Shown here in pieces: positions 20,084 to 33,200 of a stretch of DNA of 64,000 nt. The stretch's first letter is position 1, and the number at the start of each line of letters is the position of its first letter. A model generated the notes under the pieces. It saw only the letters and a list, made by a program, of their open reading frames with translations. It did not search any database and was not told where the DNA came from. Source of the DNA: Sipunculus nudus (lineage: Eukaryota > Annelida > Sipuncula > Golfingiida > Sipunculidae); assembly GCA_026874595.1 (NCBI GenBank), contig CM049321.1:21732979-21796978 (forward strand). The letters are read 5' to 3'. Position numbers and translations under genes: made by a program.

Positions 20084-23000
20084 CTAATTTAGTGCTTCAA
20101 TGACATCATCTGCTTGAAAGAAGAAAAATGCCGTATTAACCAGTAATCTGAACCAGTCTGTACATTCTACGGGGGGATCTATGTCAAGAGGTTTGCCAAA
20201 TAAGATGGCGGCAAGTTCAAGATCGGTTAAAGAGTTCAAATAGGCAGATACATGAACTGGTAAATAATCTACAATGAAAGACCATAGTGTTCCGCGTTCA
20301 TCGTTACACGCCTGGCACACCGTTAAAACATGTAGTACTGAATTATAGTATAAGTGACCACAAAAATGACAGAGTCTCTGAATTTCGGAGTTATATGATG
20401 CAAAAGAAACGACAAGTTTAACCAGTTTTAAGATATATAAAAATGACTCTGGAAAATATCTCGCTGCGAGCCACAGTACGCTCGGCTTCAAGTCGGGGTT
20501 TACTTCCCTTAATATGTAGAAATCGACCTGGTTTGCTATCCTATCTTTAAATCTTGCTATCTCGTAATTATGTATTACGTCATCTAAAATGGTTTTCCAT
20601 AACCCTTTACTGGGGAAATAATCATCAGTAATATAACTTATCATATAGTCGTCTAAGCTATAAAGTTTCGATATAGTGATCACATTGTTTATGAACCCCT
20701 TATTTGGCACAGTATCAGAATAATAGCTAAAGATTCTGTGCCACAACACATTCCTGCAGAGGTCACCCACAGGAGCTCTACAGAGCCTTCCCAAAAATTT
20801 TAACTTGTACATATTAATCGTACCCTGTAACCTATGGAGACCTAACATGGCCAACGCAGTGTCAGATCGAACTCGTTGGTTAAAAGCTTGACAGGTCCGG
20901 GCACAAAATCTGTGCGTTCGCTCAAGTCTTATGACTTCCATATTGGAAAGATTGTTCCATAATTCACAACCATACAAAAATGTTGGAATTACGATAACTT
21001 TGTACAACTTAGCAGCCGTGAGTGGATTAAGACCCCTTGGTCTTACTCCAGCACCCGCTAAGGATAGGAAGGATCCCCTCGCTCGTTGACAAGAAAGTTT
21101 AGTTCTCTGATGAGAATGGAAATTAGAATTAAGGAGAATACCAAGGTGACGATGTTCTTGCACTTGCTTGATTATAGAATTACCCAGACGCCATGATCGA
21201 GATCCGACAAGCATTTTAAACCTTGTATCCGATTCACCAAACGCTATTACCACAGATTTATTTGGGTTGAAATTAAACATCCAGTTACAACTGTGTTCAT
21301 AACAAATATTTAGCATACGCTGAAGGCCAAATGGCGTGAGAGAGATCAGTGATATATCATCAGCCATAACTGGAGACCCAATATATAAATTATCAATTTT
21401 CGCCCCATACAAACAGTTCCTAAGTTGTAAAATCAATTCATTTATGTAGACAACGTAAAACCAGGGGGAAAGTATGCCTCCCTGCCTGACCGATTGACAC
21501 ACTTTGAACCATCGACTGAAGACTCCGTCGTGTTGCACACAACTTAAAATATCGCTGTACGAAGAAACCATCAACCTCCACAATTTCCCATTTATTTTAA
21601 GTTCAAATATTTTAGTGAAGAGGCCGTCGTGCCAGACCGTGTCGAAAACCTTGGAGCTGTCGAGAAATGCACCATAAACTATGGAATTCCTTTCTAGATT
21701 ATGAAGAATACCCTCCTGTAAGCACTTTTCCTGTTGTCCTTGAGCAAGGTAATAACTTTGCCCTTTTTCATTTCACAGGGAATGTATTCAAAGGAAAAAC
21801 ATACATTAAAAAAAGCCGTTAGGCAGCGGATTAAACTCGCACCCCCATACACAATTAGTAATTCCATCATGTCCGCCCGCTTTTCTCAATGACAATGATC
21901 TCACTGCCCGGAAAACTTCAGTTTCGCTGAATGGGTCATCAAGTAATTCATTATGATTCTTAAAAGATTCTGTGTAATATTTAGTCAGTTTTTGTTCGAT
22001 AGCATTTTTATGATCTGCCATGAAGGAACGCGATTCAGCATCAGGATACAGTTTCTCATAATAAGACGCCCTACCATTTGCAATATTTTGTGGGTCGTAA
22101 CACTTTTTACCATCGAAAATCATGTGACTAAACTTAGACTTTTTAGCTCTTTTTCGCCGCAAAAGGACCCAGAATTTTTTAATATCGGCTTCCATAGTTT
22201 CATCGATTTCGTCAAACACAGATCTTTCTAACATATCGTAATAATTTCTAATCTTTTTGCGAAAAATTCGTTTAGCTTCTTTATACATCATAAAGGCGTT
22301 ATCATTACCACGGGGTTTCCCCATCTGAAGCCATACCCTTCTGTATTTGAGCATATTATCATGTTCTTCTTCAAGGTATTCCTTCCATTTTGGTTTTTGG
22401 GGACCCACTGATTTTGAGTGGGGAATAGTTTTATGAGCGCAATTAATTAATGTACTAACAAGTTTTTTGTATACTTCATCTATATCATGATAAGCGGTAG
22501 CTCCATCTTTAGGAATGCAAATATGGCCCAAGGCATCTGCTAATACTTGTGTATACGTATTGTATATTCTAGTATAAGACAGATTTTGCCATAAAAGTTT
22601 TCGATCCACATCGGTGTCTACATGTTGGTTTGTTAGCTTAACTTCAAGACTAACAATCTGAGCCAGATGGTCTGATGTATTATTTTCACCATCAATAATC
22701 TTACCGTAATTAATAAAATCTGTTGTGGTAATAGGTGCAATAATATGATCTATGAGAGACCTGTTATTTCCCGAATCATACGGATCATATGTGTATAATG
22801 GACCGGTACAGAAATTGCATGTAATTGATAATAATCCCATACTCTCTAAGGCCGTTTGAAGGACAACACTATGCGAGGATTTCTCCTCAGTGTACATAGA
22901 GCCGCTTAATTCACAATTAAAATCGCCCATAAATAGCACGGTGCCAAACGATTCGTATTCATTATACAAGTCTATTAATATCTCAACACAATGAATGAAC

Positions 23001-23392
23001 ATGGAATTCCCCTGATTGGTATTAGGAAGATATACCATAAAGATAAATAATGGCAGTTGATGATTTATGGAATCGATTTGAACACCTATGATTCTATCAC
23101 CCCTGATGGAAGATAAGGGGGTTACACGATAAGGCAAACGCTTTTTCCACAAAAGTGCTACCCCACCTCTACCCCGTCAACAACAGTCTGTCGAATCTAA
23201 ACTAGCATCACATTTTGAATAAGACGTGTAATCAGTATGAATACTGTCTAAAAAACACTGATTGTGCGGGAACAACCAATGCTCACATATACCGAACAAA
23301 TCAATATTATACTTTTCAAGAGTTTCAGATATAAAAGGAACACTAGGCATAATGCCCTTTGCATTAAATGTTCCTAGTATCAAAGAGTCCAT
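20084..23392 (-). pseudogene. Retrotransposon ORF2: endonuclease plus reverse transcriptase, broken
   Basis: From the N-terminus it has an EEP endonuclease (GTFNAKG, CEHWLFP, VYLPNTN, MGDFNCEL, SLIDHI, TSDHLAQ) in 23392-22650. A linker leads to the reverse transcriptase, with motif A FLDSSKVFDTVWHDGL near 21650, the RQGGILSPWFYVV block, and the catalytic MADD box (normally YADD or FADD) near 21365. A C-terminal CHFCG..H..C zinc-type motif is near 20360. Damage: an in-frame TGA at 23177-23179 before RGRGGVALLW; a frameshift near 21830, where the open frame diverts into CVWGCEF; and a small deletion or second frameshift near 21735, between the KKGKVITLL block and motif A. It is a decayed copy and cannot make an intact protein. 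Confidence 0.85.
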
Positions 23393-23733
23393 TTAATTGC
23401 AAGATTCAATGATCACTGGATCAACGTCCTTTGTCATACCACTGCCGAATGTAGACTCCCTGCGGCCAGAATTCGTTTCCTTCGACCACTCCCATATGCA
23501 CCGACGGTACTTCAATAAATGCTCCGGGAGGACCACCGTTAACATTTTTCAATATTTTCACATTGATTGCTTTCACACCACGCAACTTCATGTATTCAGC
23601 GACACCCTCTGTTGTAGCACTTGTTGGAATTCTCCCACGTAATATTTCACGGATCGCACAGGGTGGTACTGCCGCTGAGCGTTATGACTAGTATGTTGTG
23701 GTCCCCCAAGGGTACGCCGATGTTGGTGAGCAT

Positions 23734-24383
23734 TTACTCGGCGTCTTGATAGATGATTATCATAAGCATCATCATTTCGTGTGGAATTATCACACCAAAA
23801 CCACGGCTATTTGATCCTGCCGGCACGTCTGAGTAACTGTTCATATGATTCAGCTTTGATGTTAGTTCTCTCTCGAATTTAACCAATCTCGATCTTAGGT
23901 ATGTCATGGATTCGGTTAAAGAACTATTTCGGTTTGAAAATTCATCAAGGTCTCGATCCAGACCAGTAATCTGACGAAGTATTTGTTTATTAGTGTTTAT
24001 ACAACCTCTGACATCACGTTCTAGCATGGAGTAGGCCTAATCATCAATGCATTTATAAATGTCAGCGGTTAACAATTGGCATTTTTTGTCACAACCATCA
24101 ACATCTTTGACTACTTCCTGGACTTTCTGTTCAACGTCAGAGATGCGCTTATTCATATCACTTTTCATTTCATTTATTACTAAATTTAACTCTCTAATTT
24201 CTGCAGACTTTCCCTTTAGTTCACCATTTAATCTGGATATCTCGTTTTCATATTTCTGTTCATGACTTGCTAGATCTTGCTGTAGGTCGTCCACCTTTAC
24301 CTCCAGTTTAGCCACGGTTTCTGTCAAGAGAGTTTTAAGATCACAAACCGACTCTGTACTTAAATTCTGTTCCTCAACGCGGC
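23734..24383 (-). pseudogene. Retrotransposon ORF1 remnant, coiled coil
   Basis: The frame is open from the element's truncated 5' end at 24383 to 23734, apart from an in-frame TAG at 24037-24039 between KCIDD and AYSML. The translation is strongly heptad-like with Leu/Ile at a and d positions (for example LEVKVDDLQQDLASHEQKYE), as in the coiled-coil ORF1 proteins that bind retrotransposon RNA. No zinc knuckle or RRM is visible in what remains. The 5' part is lost. Confidence 0.65.
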
Positions 24384-24458
24384 ATCACCCTTTCAAGGCT
24401 CGCCACTGAAGTATATGAACGTATCCGGTGTTCAAACTGGCGTATAATCGAATGTTTA
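24384..24458 (+). repeat. 75-bp target-site duplication, right copy
   Basis: Second copy of the sequence at 19593-19668. It differs only by one missing C in the CCCTTTC(C)AAGG segment. Confidence 0.85.
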
Positions 24459-24971
24459 ATCCACAATGATCTCGGGGAAACAATGGGCTGCACGTAGAGC
24501 GCCGCCGAATCCGTCGAGGTTGACCGGGCACATGCAGTTAGCAAAGGAAAATGTGTAACTGAGCCTCGCTTTCAAAAAGGGACACGTTCAACGGAACTTG
24601 TTTGTTAAGCCGTCGCTCTGACCACTCAGCAAGCCCTAGGAAAAGCAACGATAAAAAGGTAATGTTTCTTTCAATTCATGACAGATATAATTTGCCGGTT
24701 CAGGCATAGACTTTTAAAATCCTGGATAATAACTTTTCATTGTTATGAAGGTTTTATAAAAAGCAAATTAAGTTATGAAATGAAATGATATGTGTGCGTG
24801 AACACTTTAAATGGCGCCAGACGACAGCTGCGACATGTCATGAGCAGACCACGCTTACAAAGGGGATGACCTTTGACCTTTGCAGCGTGAACGTGCAGGT
24901 CCATGATTCTTATGCATTTACATATTATTTTCCAATAATTTTTTGTGGAATCCATGCACCGTTTACCCATT

Positions 24972-25260
24972 ATTGTCCCCCACTTCCGCGGAACGGGGAA
25001 CATTGATTTGAGTTTGTCTGTCTTTCCCTCTTGTCTGTCTGTCCGTAAGATTTTCGTTTCCGTGCGATAATTATCCAAATATTATCCAGTTCCATTCAAA
25101 TTTGGGTCAGGATGAATACCTTGGTTGGGATTGGTTTTTGAGTTTCTTTAAATATATTTTCACAAACTCCAAAACAAAACAAAAATTTCCCTTTTTTTCC
25201 TAATTCAGGACAAAATTATGACATGTGGAGATATCTTCAGGGGACAGTGAAAACTAAAAC
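24972..25260 (+). repeat. Dispersed repeat family GGGGACATTGATTT, copy A
   Basis: Starts with a hairpin-like CCCCCACTTCC..GGAACGGGG, then ACATTGATTTGAGTTTGTCT, GATTTTCGTTTCCGTGCGAT and TCAAATTTGGGTCAG, in the same order as the copies at 29836-30240, 42375-42755 and 50953-51355. An unclassified interspersed repeat, non-coding. Confidence 0.65.
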
Positions 25261-25519
25261 ACAGGTACTAAGACATGTTGACAGGGGCGTCAATATAGGG
25301 TTGGGGGGATATATATACCCCCACTTTTAAGCAAGGGGGATGATGTATGTAAATGGAATATGTCATAAACATAATTATGCACTTAAGTTCAATTTCTGAG
25401 TCTAATATGAAATGTTTTATAACTTAACCTGATTCAGAATTAATATATACTTGAAACAGAATACCTTATTTTCTAAAACCTTATACTTAATTATAATATA
25501 TTTAAATGTTTCAATAAAA

Positions 25520-25545
25520 AGGTGTATATATATGTATATATATAT

Positions 25546-25588
<43 letters not shown>
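25520..25588. repeat. (TA)n microsatellite
   Basis: Interrupted TA tract. Confidence 0.9.
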
Positions 25589-25590
<2 letters not shown>

Positions 25591-26218
25591 TAGTGTGTGC
25601 TTGAAAAAAAAAAGCGCGAGTCATCTCCCCCCCCCCCCCCCCCACCCCACCCTTGAAGACAAATTGACGCCAATGCATGTTGAGACATCTTCTGGGGGAA
25701 AATAAAAACTAAACATATTGAAAACAAGAGGCGGAAGCGAAGGACATAAATTTCACGAATTTGCTTGTTACATATAGTACCAGGGCCGTACCATGAGCAA
25801 AGTGTCCCGGGGGGGGGGGGGGGGCAAATGCTTTGTCAGAGCGAAGCATAACGAGAGGGGAGAGTGAATCCCCCTCCAAGGATGAGGAAAGTTTTTAAAT
25901 ATATATAACAAATATTATAGCATATCTGTGGATATTTTTATTGCTTGCTTTGATTAACGGGGACGAAGGGTAACTGAGTGATAGTCACCAGTCAAACTGA
26001 ACTTTCTTGCAAATACTGCCAACATTTTTTATTTGCCTAAGAATGCTCAGATCTCAAGGGGATCACCCCCTTGCCCCCCCCCTCTCCATTATCACCTCAT
26101 ACTTATCCACCTGCCATCGAATCTGTTACTCATTATCGTCACGTACCTCGTGTAACGTGTCAGTTCTACAGTTACCTTGCTATGCTTTACCTAGTTTTGT
26201 TTTCACATACAAACTGTT

Positions 26219-26221
<3 letters not shown>

Positions 26222-26272
<51 letters not shown>
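26222..26272. repeat. (TA)n microsatellite
   Basis: TA tract abutting the MITE at 26279. Confidence 0.95.
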
Positions 26273-26276
<4 letters not shown>

Positions 26277-26278
26277 CA

Positions 26279-26443
26279 CAGTGGAACATGTCTTAAAGAC
26301 CAAATGTCTGTTAAGACCACCCTTAATTGAGTGGACCGAAAGCATTCATAATAGTTATAACAAACCTGTGTAATAAGATCACTTTTGAATTAAGACCACT
26401 TTTGGCCAGCCCTCGGGTGGTCTTATTTAAACAGGTTTCACTG
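26279..26443. mobile_element. Tigger-like MITE, orientation 1
   Basis: The left end CAGTGGAACATGTCTTAAAG and right end (reversed) CAGTGAAACCTGTTTAAATA are inverted copies. The interior repeats GGTCTTAA and GACCAC. The right end is followed by TA; a left TA is not seen. An inverted relative lies at 26888-27043. Confidence 0.7.
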
Positions 26444-26887
26444 TACACATAAAATCGTAAGTCGTATAATGTAAAACATAAATGATCTTCCGTTATTTTG
26501 TGAGCAATTATTAGCTTAGTGTCCATCATTATGTTATACCCTACTTTTGAGCGTGGACTATAAAATGTTATTGCGCCATATATTTTACCGATAGACTTCT
26601 TGCTACCAAACTCCCTCCGCAGATAAATCCTGGCAAGGACGCTGTCTTCTGAGCACTTTCGTGTAGCATCTCCTTATCGAACGCTGATACGTTTATTTCT
26701 CCCACTTTCTCGAAACCTCTCACTGGGCTGCCATTTTGCGTACACATTAAAACCCGGATGGTAAAGGTCATATGTCGAAATTATGGGTATACAGCTGGTC
26801 GGAATAATGCTAAATGCATTTTACAAGATGGCCTTCTATACATAAAATATAAAGTGTTGAATGGAAGTGCATCGTCAGTTTGAAATA

Positions 26888-27043
26888 AAGTGAACATGTG
26901 TTATGAGACCGCCCATGGGACTGACTTAAAGTGGTCTTAATTTACATGTGGTCTTATTAGACAGGTCAGTTATAACCAATGTGAATTCTTTCGGTTCACC
27001 CAAAGATGGTCTTAATAGACAGATGGTCTTATAAAATAGGTGA
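26888..27043. mobile_element. Tigger-like MITE, orientation 2 (inverted relative of 26279-26443)
   Basis: The plus strand here matches the reverse complement of the 26279-26443 copy through AAGTGGTCTTAAT, GTTATAACC, GAATTCTTTCGGTTCAC and GGTCTTAATAGACA. The ends are degraded. It ends about 80 bases before the acceptor of the 5'-untranslated part of the large gene. Confidence 0.65.
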
Positions 27044-27121
27044 TATTTTTTTCAGACAAATTCCATTGTATTTAATAGTTTCTACATATAGTTTTTTCGT
27101 TAAGTCATTTTTTTTTCACAG

Positions 27122-27219
27122 GACTTGCAGAGTTTGCTTGAAGGATCGGAGGATCTGCCACCATGGCAACGCTACATCTGTTCATAGCCGCCTTCGCACT
27201 GTTGGCTGTTAAGGGGACG
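27122..27219 (+). CDS. Large gene, first coding exon: 5' UTR end and signal peptide
   Basis: The acceptor is a pure T tract followed by CACAG at 27117-27121, so a non-coding exon must lie further upstream. The ATG at 27163 sits in GCCACCATGG, an ideal Kozak context. The 19 residues MATLHLFIAAFALLAVKGT form a signal peptide. The donor ACG|GTAAGC is phase 0. Confidence 0.85.
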
Positions 27220-30200
27220 GTAAGCCCATTCACAAAAATTGTGCTTACTATATCTCTGCCACGTGGCAAGGGGTATAATACTTTTACCCTCGGTTTGTCT
27301 GTCAACGGATTTACCCGAAAAGTGCTGAACAGAATGTTTAACTTTGAAGAGGGTTAAGATAACATCAAAGGAACAATCCATTGAATTTATGAGGTTATAT
27401 AGATCACCATTAAATTATATTCGGGGAATTCTATCCATCGTTTCACCTATTGATCGGAATTAGTGGGATTTTAGGGCGGTGCCGTAAAAGCGGTGCCGTA
27501 TACTGATCACCGTATCTGACTGTCTTTCCGTCCGTCCGTCTGTCCTCCGGTCCTTCCGTCCGTCAGTGATGCTTTTTTTCGCGCGCGACATCCTAAGGAG
27601 AATACGATAGATCTTTCTCAAATCCACGGGGATGATTTGTGTATGGGAGGGCTCCGTCCCTATCGAATTTCAGACCCGCCAAAAATTCAATATGGCCTCT
27701 CGGAATTCGAGTGTTTTCTTTCGCGGCGATATCTCAACAACAACATGCTTTAGCTTTCTCAAATTCAAAGGGAAGATTGGTACTTATGAGGGCTCCAGAC
27801 CGACTGAAAAATGAAACTGTCGGAATTCCAATATGCCCGCCAAGGCGCAGTCATTGATTTTCTTTCGCGTGCAATATCTAAACAACAATATCCATCTCAA
27901 ATTCACAAAGTTGATTTGTACCTATGAGGGCCTTATCCCCGTTAAATTTCACAGCCGCAAAAAAATCCAATATGGCGGCCATACAACAATCGGGGACGTT
28001 GTATTGCAGACATTATTTCAGACATATCTTCTGTAATATGATTTAAACCCGTAGCAGTTATTTCCGTAATGCATATGGAAAGAAACCCGTTTCTGTTTGT
28101 CATGTTTTTAAACTATAAACTTAACTTGCCCATATGAAAACTAGCCCACCACTACCGGAAATGCGGGGCCCTCTGAGGACCATTGTCTGACCATATCTAG
28201 TTTTCTACTGGAGGTGAGCTTTGGATGGGATTTTTTAACCGTGACAGGTGTGTAAATGTACACAGGTGAGAGGATCATCTTGATATGTGCGGCATCTTAT
28301 TGCAGCCTGTAATACCTGATTAAAAGAAACAGTTTCGGAATATCCTATATAAAACAGTATATCTGTCATTCGGGGATTTATACATCAAAGTGTGCTGCTG
28401 ACATGAAGTGTTAATTTATAAAACGTAGTACTCGGAAGTACGGTGGCTCGTATAGGACATGCAAAAAATTATTTTTTATCTCGTTCCCACGCGATAGTAT
28501 CTCGTGGCCACGCGATAATTATCTCGTTCCCACGCGATAGTATCTCGTGGCCACGCGATATTTACGGAAGCGACTGCTTGACCAAAATGTAAAATGTAAA
28601 TGTAAAATTGCTCATCACACGGGCATAATTCCAGGTTAAGGTCATGGCTGGCCCGCCAAAGGGAAATGACCGAAAAAAAGAGTAAGTGTTCTGGTTAACA
28701 TAGAGTAGACTTCTTTGAAATAAAGGGTGATAAAAGAGTAAAATTAAAGGCAATTTACCATTTTTTATCACAGAATGAATATAGATGTGCTTTGCATACT
28801 ACTTATATGTATATATATATAGTGCTTCAAAAGTCAGAAATATATACATGGTGCAATAAGGGCATTTTTCATGTGTTTCGACACATTTTGCACATTTGCA
28901 CACACAAAAATTGCGAAGTCTCCCATTTTTGTTTCAATTTTACTGTCACAGCAGGAGAGAAATCATATAAGCGTGCTGCAAAAAGAGTGAAAAAAGAATA
29001 ATTTGCGTCATTTTCAGTAAATCCTCAAAAAGATTGACTCTTTAAATTAAAAAGTGTGATGTGGCTGGCCTGCATGGGTTCAAGTTACTTTTCGTACTCG
29101 TTAATTACTGGACATCCTTAAGCTTCAACCTCGGTTTTGCAGAAATTGGACGAATTGAAGGAACAAGTAGCCGGATAGGAAATATATGCGATATTTTTTT
29201 TTCAAAATTTTTAACACGGATTTTATGAAATTCGTTTCGGCTTATAATTTGTATTAAAAATGAGAATATTTTTGAAAATTGCTAGGTGATCTGGGTCACC
29301 ATTATACAATTTATAACTTAGAGATTTAAAATTCTAGAGGAAGTAAATATGAGGTCTCTGTCTTCTTTCTAGTATAAGGTAGGTAGGGCATGGGAGTGGG
29401 GGTGACGGGTATATATCCCCCCACACTTTTTTGCATGGGGGTTGTTCAATGTAATCCCCCCCCCCCCACACTAATCAGAGAATAATATTTATATATTGCG
29501 AAGGAAGTATATTAAAATAGAATTATAGACTTTGGTTCCATTTATGACTTTACTATGAAATATTATATCTAAACCCGGCTTAGAATTACCTTCTTTACTA
29601 AAACCTTATATATATTTGTGATATGTGTTATACAGAGGCTAAAAAGGTGCGATATGCGACTTGAACCGCAGTATATCTGCCACTGGTCGTCGATTATATT
29701 CGCATGTGAATCGCTGCGTGGTGAGACGCAGACGATCGCCAGGTTTCTAGCATGTCGGTATGTTGGTAATACTGTGTTATCAGGGTAATAACAACACTTA
29801 ATTGCCAGTAATCAGTATACGTTTTCTATATTATTGTCCCCCGTTTCCTTGGAAGGAACGGGGGACATTGATTTGGGTTTGTATGTCTGTCCCTCTGCCT
29901 GTCTCTGCGTCCGTCAGGTTTTCGTTTCCGTGCGATAACTTTCCTAATAAAATTTTATCCGATTTACATTCAAATTTGGGTCAGTGATCGCTCTCATGCT
30001 AATCTTGACTGGGATTGGTTTTGTAGTGTCGGTCTCACAAGATTATAATACAATATGATACTCATTTTTAGTTTCACTAATCACCAACAGGTGTCGCTAG
30101 CGATGGACATAAAAAAAATACTTGATTATTTTTTCAGTTACTGCCAGGTGCTGCCATCTTTTGAGCGTGGTTAAAACTATTTGTATTTTAAAAACATTCG

Positions 30201-33200
30201 GACTTGAAGGCGGAGGCGGAGGACATTAATTTTTTTAATTTGCTTGATTATGTGATTTCTGGCCTACTGTGCGCACGTAATTATGAATCTAGGTGCTCCC
30301 GTTAAGTTCGGATAACGCCTCTGTTGCGGATGCATGAGCTTGTTTATCTGCAAGCTATTAGTAAACAAAGCAATGTTGACAAACATGAAAAAAATACATG
30401 TAACGTAAGGTGGTTGGTTGCAGATGGTTATAACGTTTTTTTGTCATTTTTGTAAAAGGCATTTTCTTTAATAAATGCATGTCAGATATCGGAATAGGCC
30501 CTTTAAAATATGTAAAATAGGATGATATGTTGAGATGTAAACATTTTTTATGCCCTATTTTAGAGACAAAAAAAAAAAAAAATTAATACATATTTCACAA
30601 CTTGGGCAATGGTTATACGCTGCATTAATATGGGCAATGGTTATATATATACGGTGCATGCCTGCTGTAGGCCCTCTTGCTTTACCACTGCGGTTTCCAC
30701 AATGCTAAGAAAAAACAGACCACTGGGAGTAAGGTATCGCTATTTGTCCATCCCAGTTTAAAATTTGCAACACCTGTGTCCCTATGGGCAAGGACCTCGC
30801 TCCATCCCCGAAGAGACCTTGCTCCATCCGGCCGCCCGACTAGTTACAGCAAGCCTTCCCAGGTCGATGCCAAGACTTAACAGAGCCATCGAACTTGCTC
30901 CTGCTGTTGTGCAGTGCTCATAACAGGTACTGCCACCTTGCGGCAAATCCTATAACTAATTTAAGGCCCTCTGACATTCGCATTGGAATCCTTAATTCTT
31001 CCTTCTTATCAGTATTAGTCAAGGCATAAAGTGAAGAGTTACGAATGATTATTTATGAATTTCTTTTTAAATTTTAAATGTATATTAATCGCCTATTACC
31101 CTCATAGGTAAGAGTATATAAGAAGCATTAAAAAAATGGCGGTCACCTCTACCAAAATGAAATATACATGTACAATGTATTCCCATTAGAAACGATTTGA
31201 AACGACCTCCGGAGCTGGATTCAAACGAAATAGACTGAATTCTTAGTTCATTATATTATGCTTATTTTATTTTAACTTATTTTTTACATCAATCCTTAAA
31301 ATATTATAAAAAATAATCCTGGACCATAAAAACATGGGTATTGACACCTTGATTTATAAGATAAGACTAATATAACTAAGATAATAAAGAGAAAAACAAG
31401 ACCTTTCAGCAATGACGACGACTATTTTGCATAATAAAGGGTTTTTTTTTCTTTTATATTAAAAAGTAGTATCCAAAGTTCCTGAAACTGCAGAAGTATT
31501 TTATGCTGTTAAGCATCAGACTTGCAGAGAGCACGGGAACTAGGGATACCTATATACATGATTTCACTGCGAATGTAAACATTCGATGGATCTGTCGGTT
31601 AACTTTTGTGCCGCTGCTTTGGGTTCTCATCGATATGATGTCTTTTACATAAAGCGTGACGTCCTGATGCATATATATATATATAGAGGGAATCGTCAGG
31701 TCCTCGAAGAGCCTTTTAACGCCCTAATATGCAATTATCAGGGATTAACCATAGGGACTTTACAGGACTTGAGTTATAAGAGGTGGCACTGAGTTATGTC
31801 TATCGGTGAATTGATTCTAGTTTTATTTTACGCATTTTAGTGGCAAACATAGATACTAAAGCCCTCGCAGGGCTAACCTATACCATGAATTTGGAACAAA
31901 CTTGCACGTGATATGGCGGAAATCAAGCCACTGGACAATCAAATCCAATGTTTCACAGGTAGCAGTGCACGGTTAAGTAGTAAAAATGTTCCCATGTCGT
32001 ATCGACAAAAAACAAATGCAGAAGCCTTCAAATTATTTGTAAGATTCTCAATATAGACCAGCGGTTAAGCTCCCTGATGTGTAAGAATTGTGCAAAAAAT
32101 GAAAGAAGCATGAAATATGGGGAGACTGTTCCTTGAAGCCCAGTGATGAATTTCAGATATGGGTCCCAGCTACTTTGCAGAACTGAACAAATAATGGTTG
32201 CTGTTCGATGTGCTCGTAAACAATGGCAAATTTAGCACAATTTCAATACCAACAAAATCAGAAATCATTCACAGTCATACAAACCTAAAACCCTTAATAA
32301 TAATTTTTTCTACCCCCAAAACATAGGAATAGTTCACTTGCAATGCATTTTAGGACACATATGACCGGATATATTGATATTTAACAATTCAGCGGCCGCC
32401 ATCTTGAATTATGACCAAGACGGGATGAATTATCTTGGCCTCTATATCTAAAAAAAAATTGAGTATGGTCTGGAAAACTATCATGCCAAGTTTCATGCTT
32501 TCATTTTTTGCACAATTCTTCTCATAACAGCTGGACTTATAATAATCTGATATTGCAAAAACGAAAAAAAAAAAACGCTGCAGGCTTGCGTTCCTCGGTG
32601 CGTAAAGGAACCGTATGACAGTCGTTCAGTGGGTTCAGATACAGTGTGAATGGTTCAATATTCATAATAAAGTTCCCCGGGCGTCCTATTTGAGGAAGGT
32701 CTCTGTCCACACTGCGCAGAATCGGACTTCTAAGAGCACGGCACCTCCGGTTAGCGTTTGTGGGCCTTAAAATCTACGGCCCACAATGCACCGGGGCTTC
32801 TACATACACAGCGTAGGTATAAATGTAGTGAAGAGAGTTATGTAGTCCGTCCAAACACGTTGGATGAGAAATACTTTAAAGCAAATGATATAAACATGGA
32901 TTATTTTTGTGGTAAGGACTTCAAGGAATAAGTAATATTTTATGCTTGGAATGTAAAAAGGCGTTACGTTGAAATGTAACAATTTTTTAGCTGAGCTGAC
33001 TGAAAGTCATCCGAGCTATAGCGATCACTCTGTCCGTCGTCCGTCTGTCTGTCCGTTAACCAGGCACAAATCGTAACCACAAAACCTGGAATCTCCTTAC
33101 TTGACAACCAGGGAGGTCATTGAAAAATCTCCTTGGAAACCTGAAATTAGGTCTCTGTTACCCATATCCTCAGGGCTATGGGGCTCAGAAATAAGCACCA

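Larger units (their letters stand above)
19669..24383 (-). mobile_element. 5'-truncated non-LTR retrotransposon (CR1/L2/jockey-like)
   Basis: A 4.7-kb element on the minus strand. Its 5' end (24383) falls inside ORF1 with no leader, a typical 5' truncation. It then holds a coiled-coil ORF1, ORF2 with endonuclease and reverse transcriptase, and a 3' tail with an AATAAA-like signal (19708-19714) and a short ATCT microsatellite (TAGATAGATAG on the plus strand, 19688-19706) ending at the right-hand duplication. Both ORFs contain stops or frameshifts, so the copy is dead. The flanking direct repeat of about 75 bp is much longer than the usual 5-20 bp of such elements. Confidence 0.85.
24459..26278. 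other. Intergenic stretch, repeats only
   Basis: Holds copy A of the Ser-like dispersed repeat family (24972-25260), a partial copy near 25665-25770, (TA)n at 25520-25588, poly-C at 25627-25643, poly-G at 25810-25824 and (TA)n at 26222-26272. I see no gene. Confidence 0.5.
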
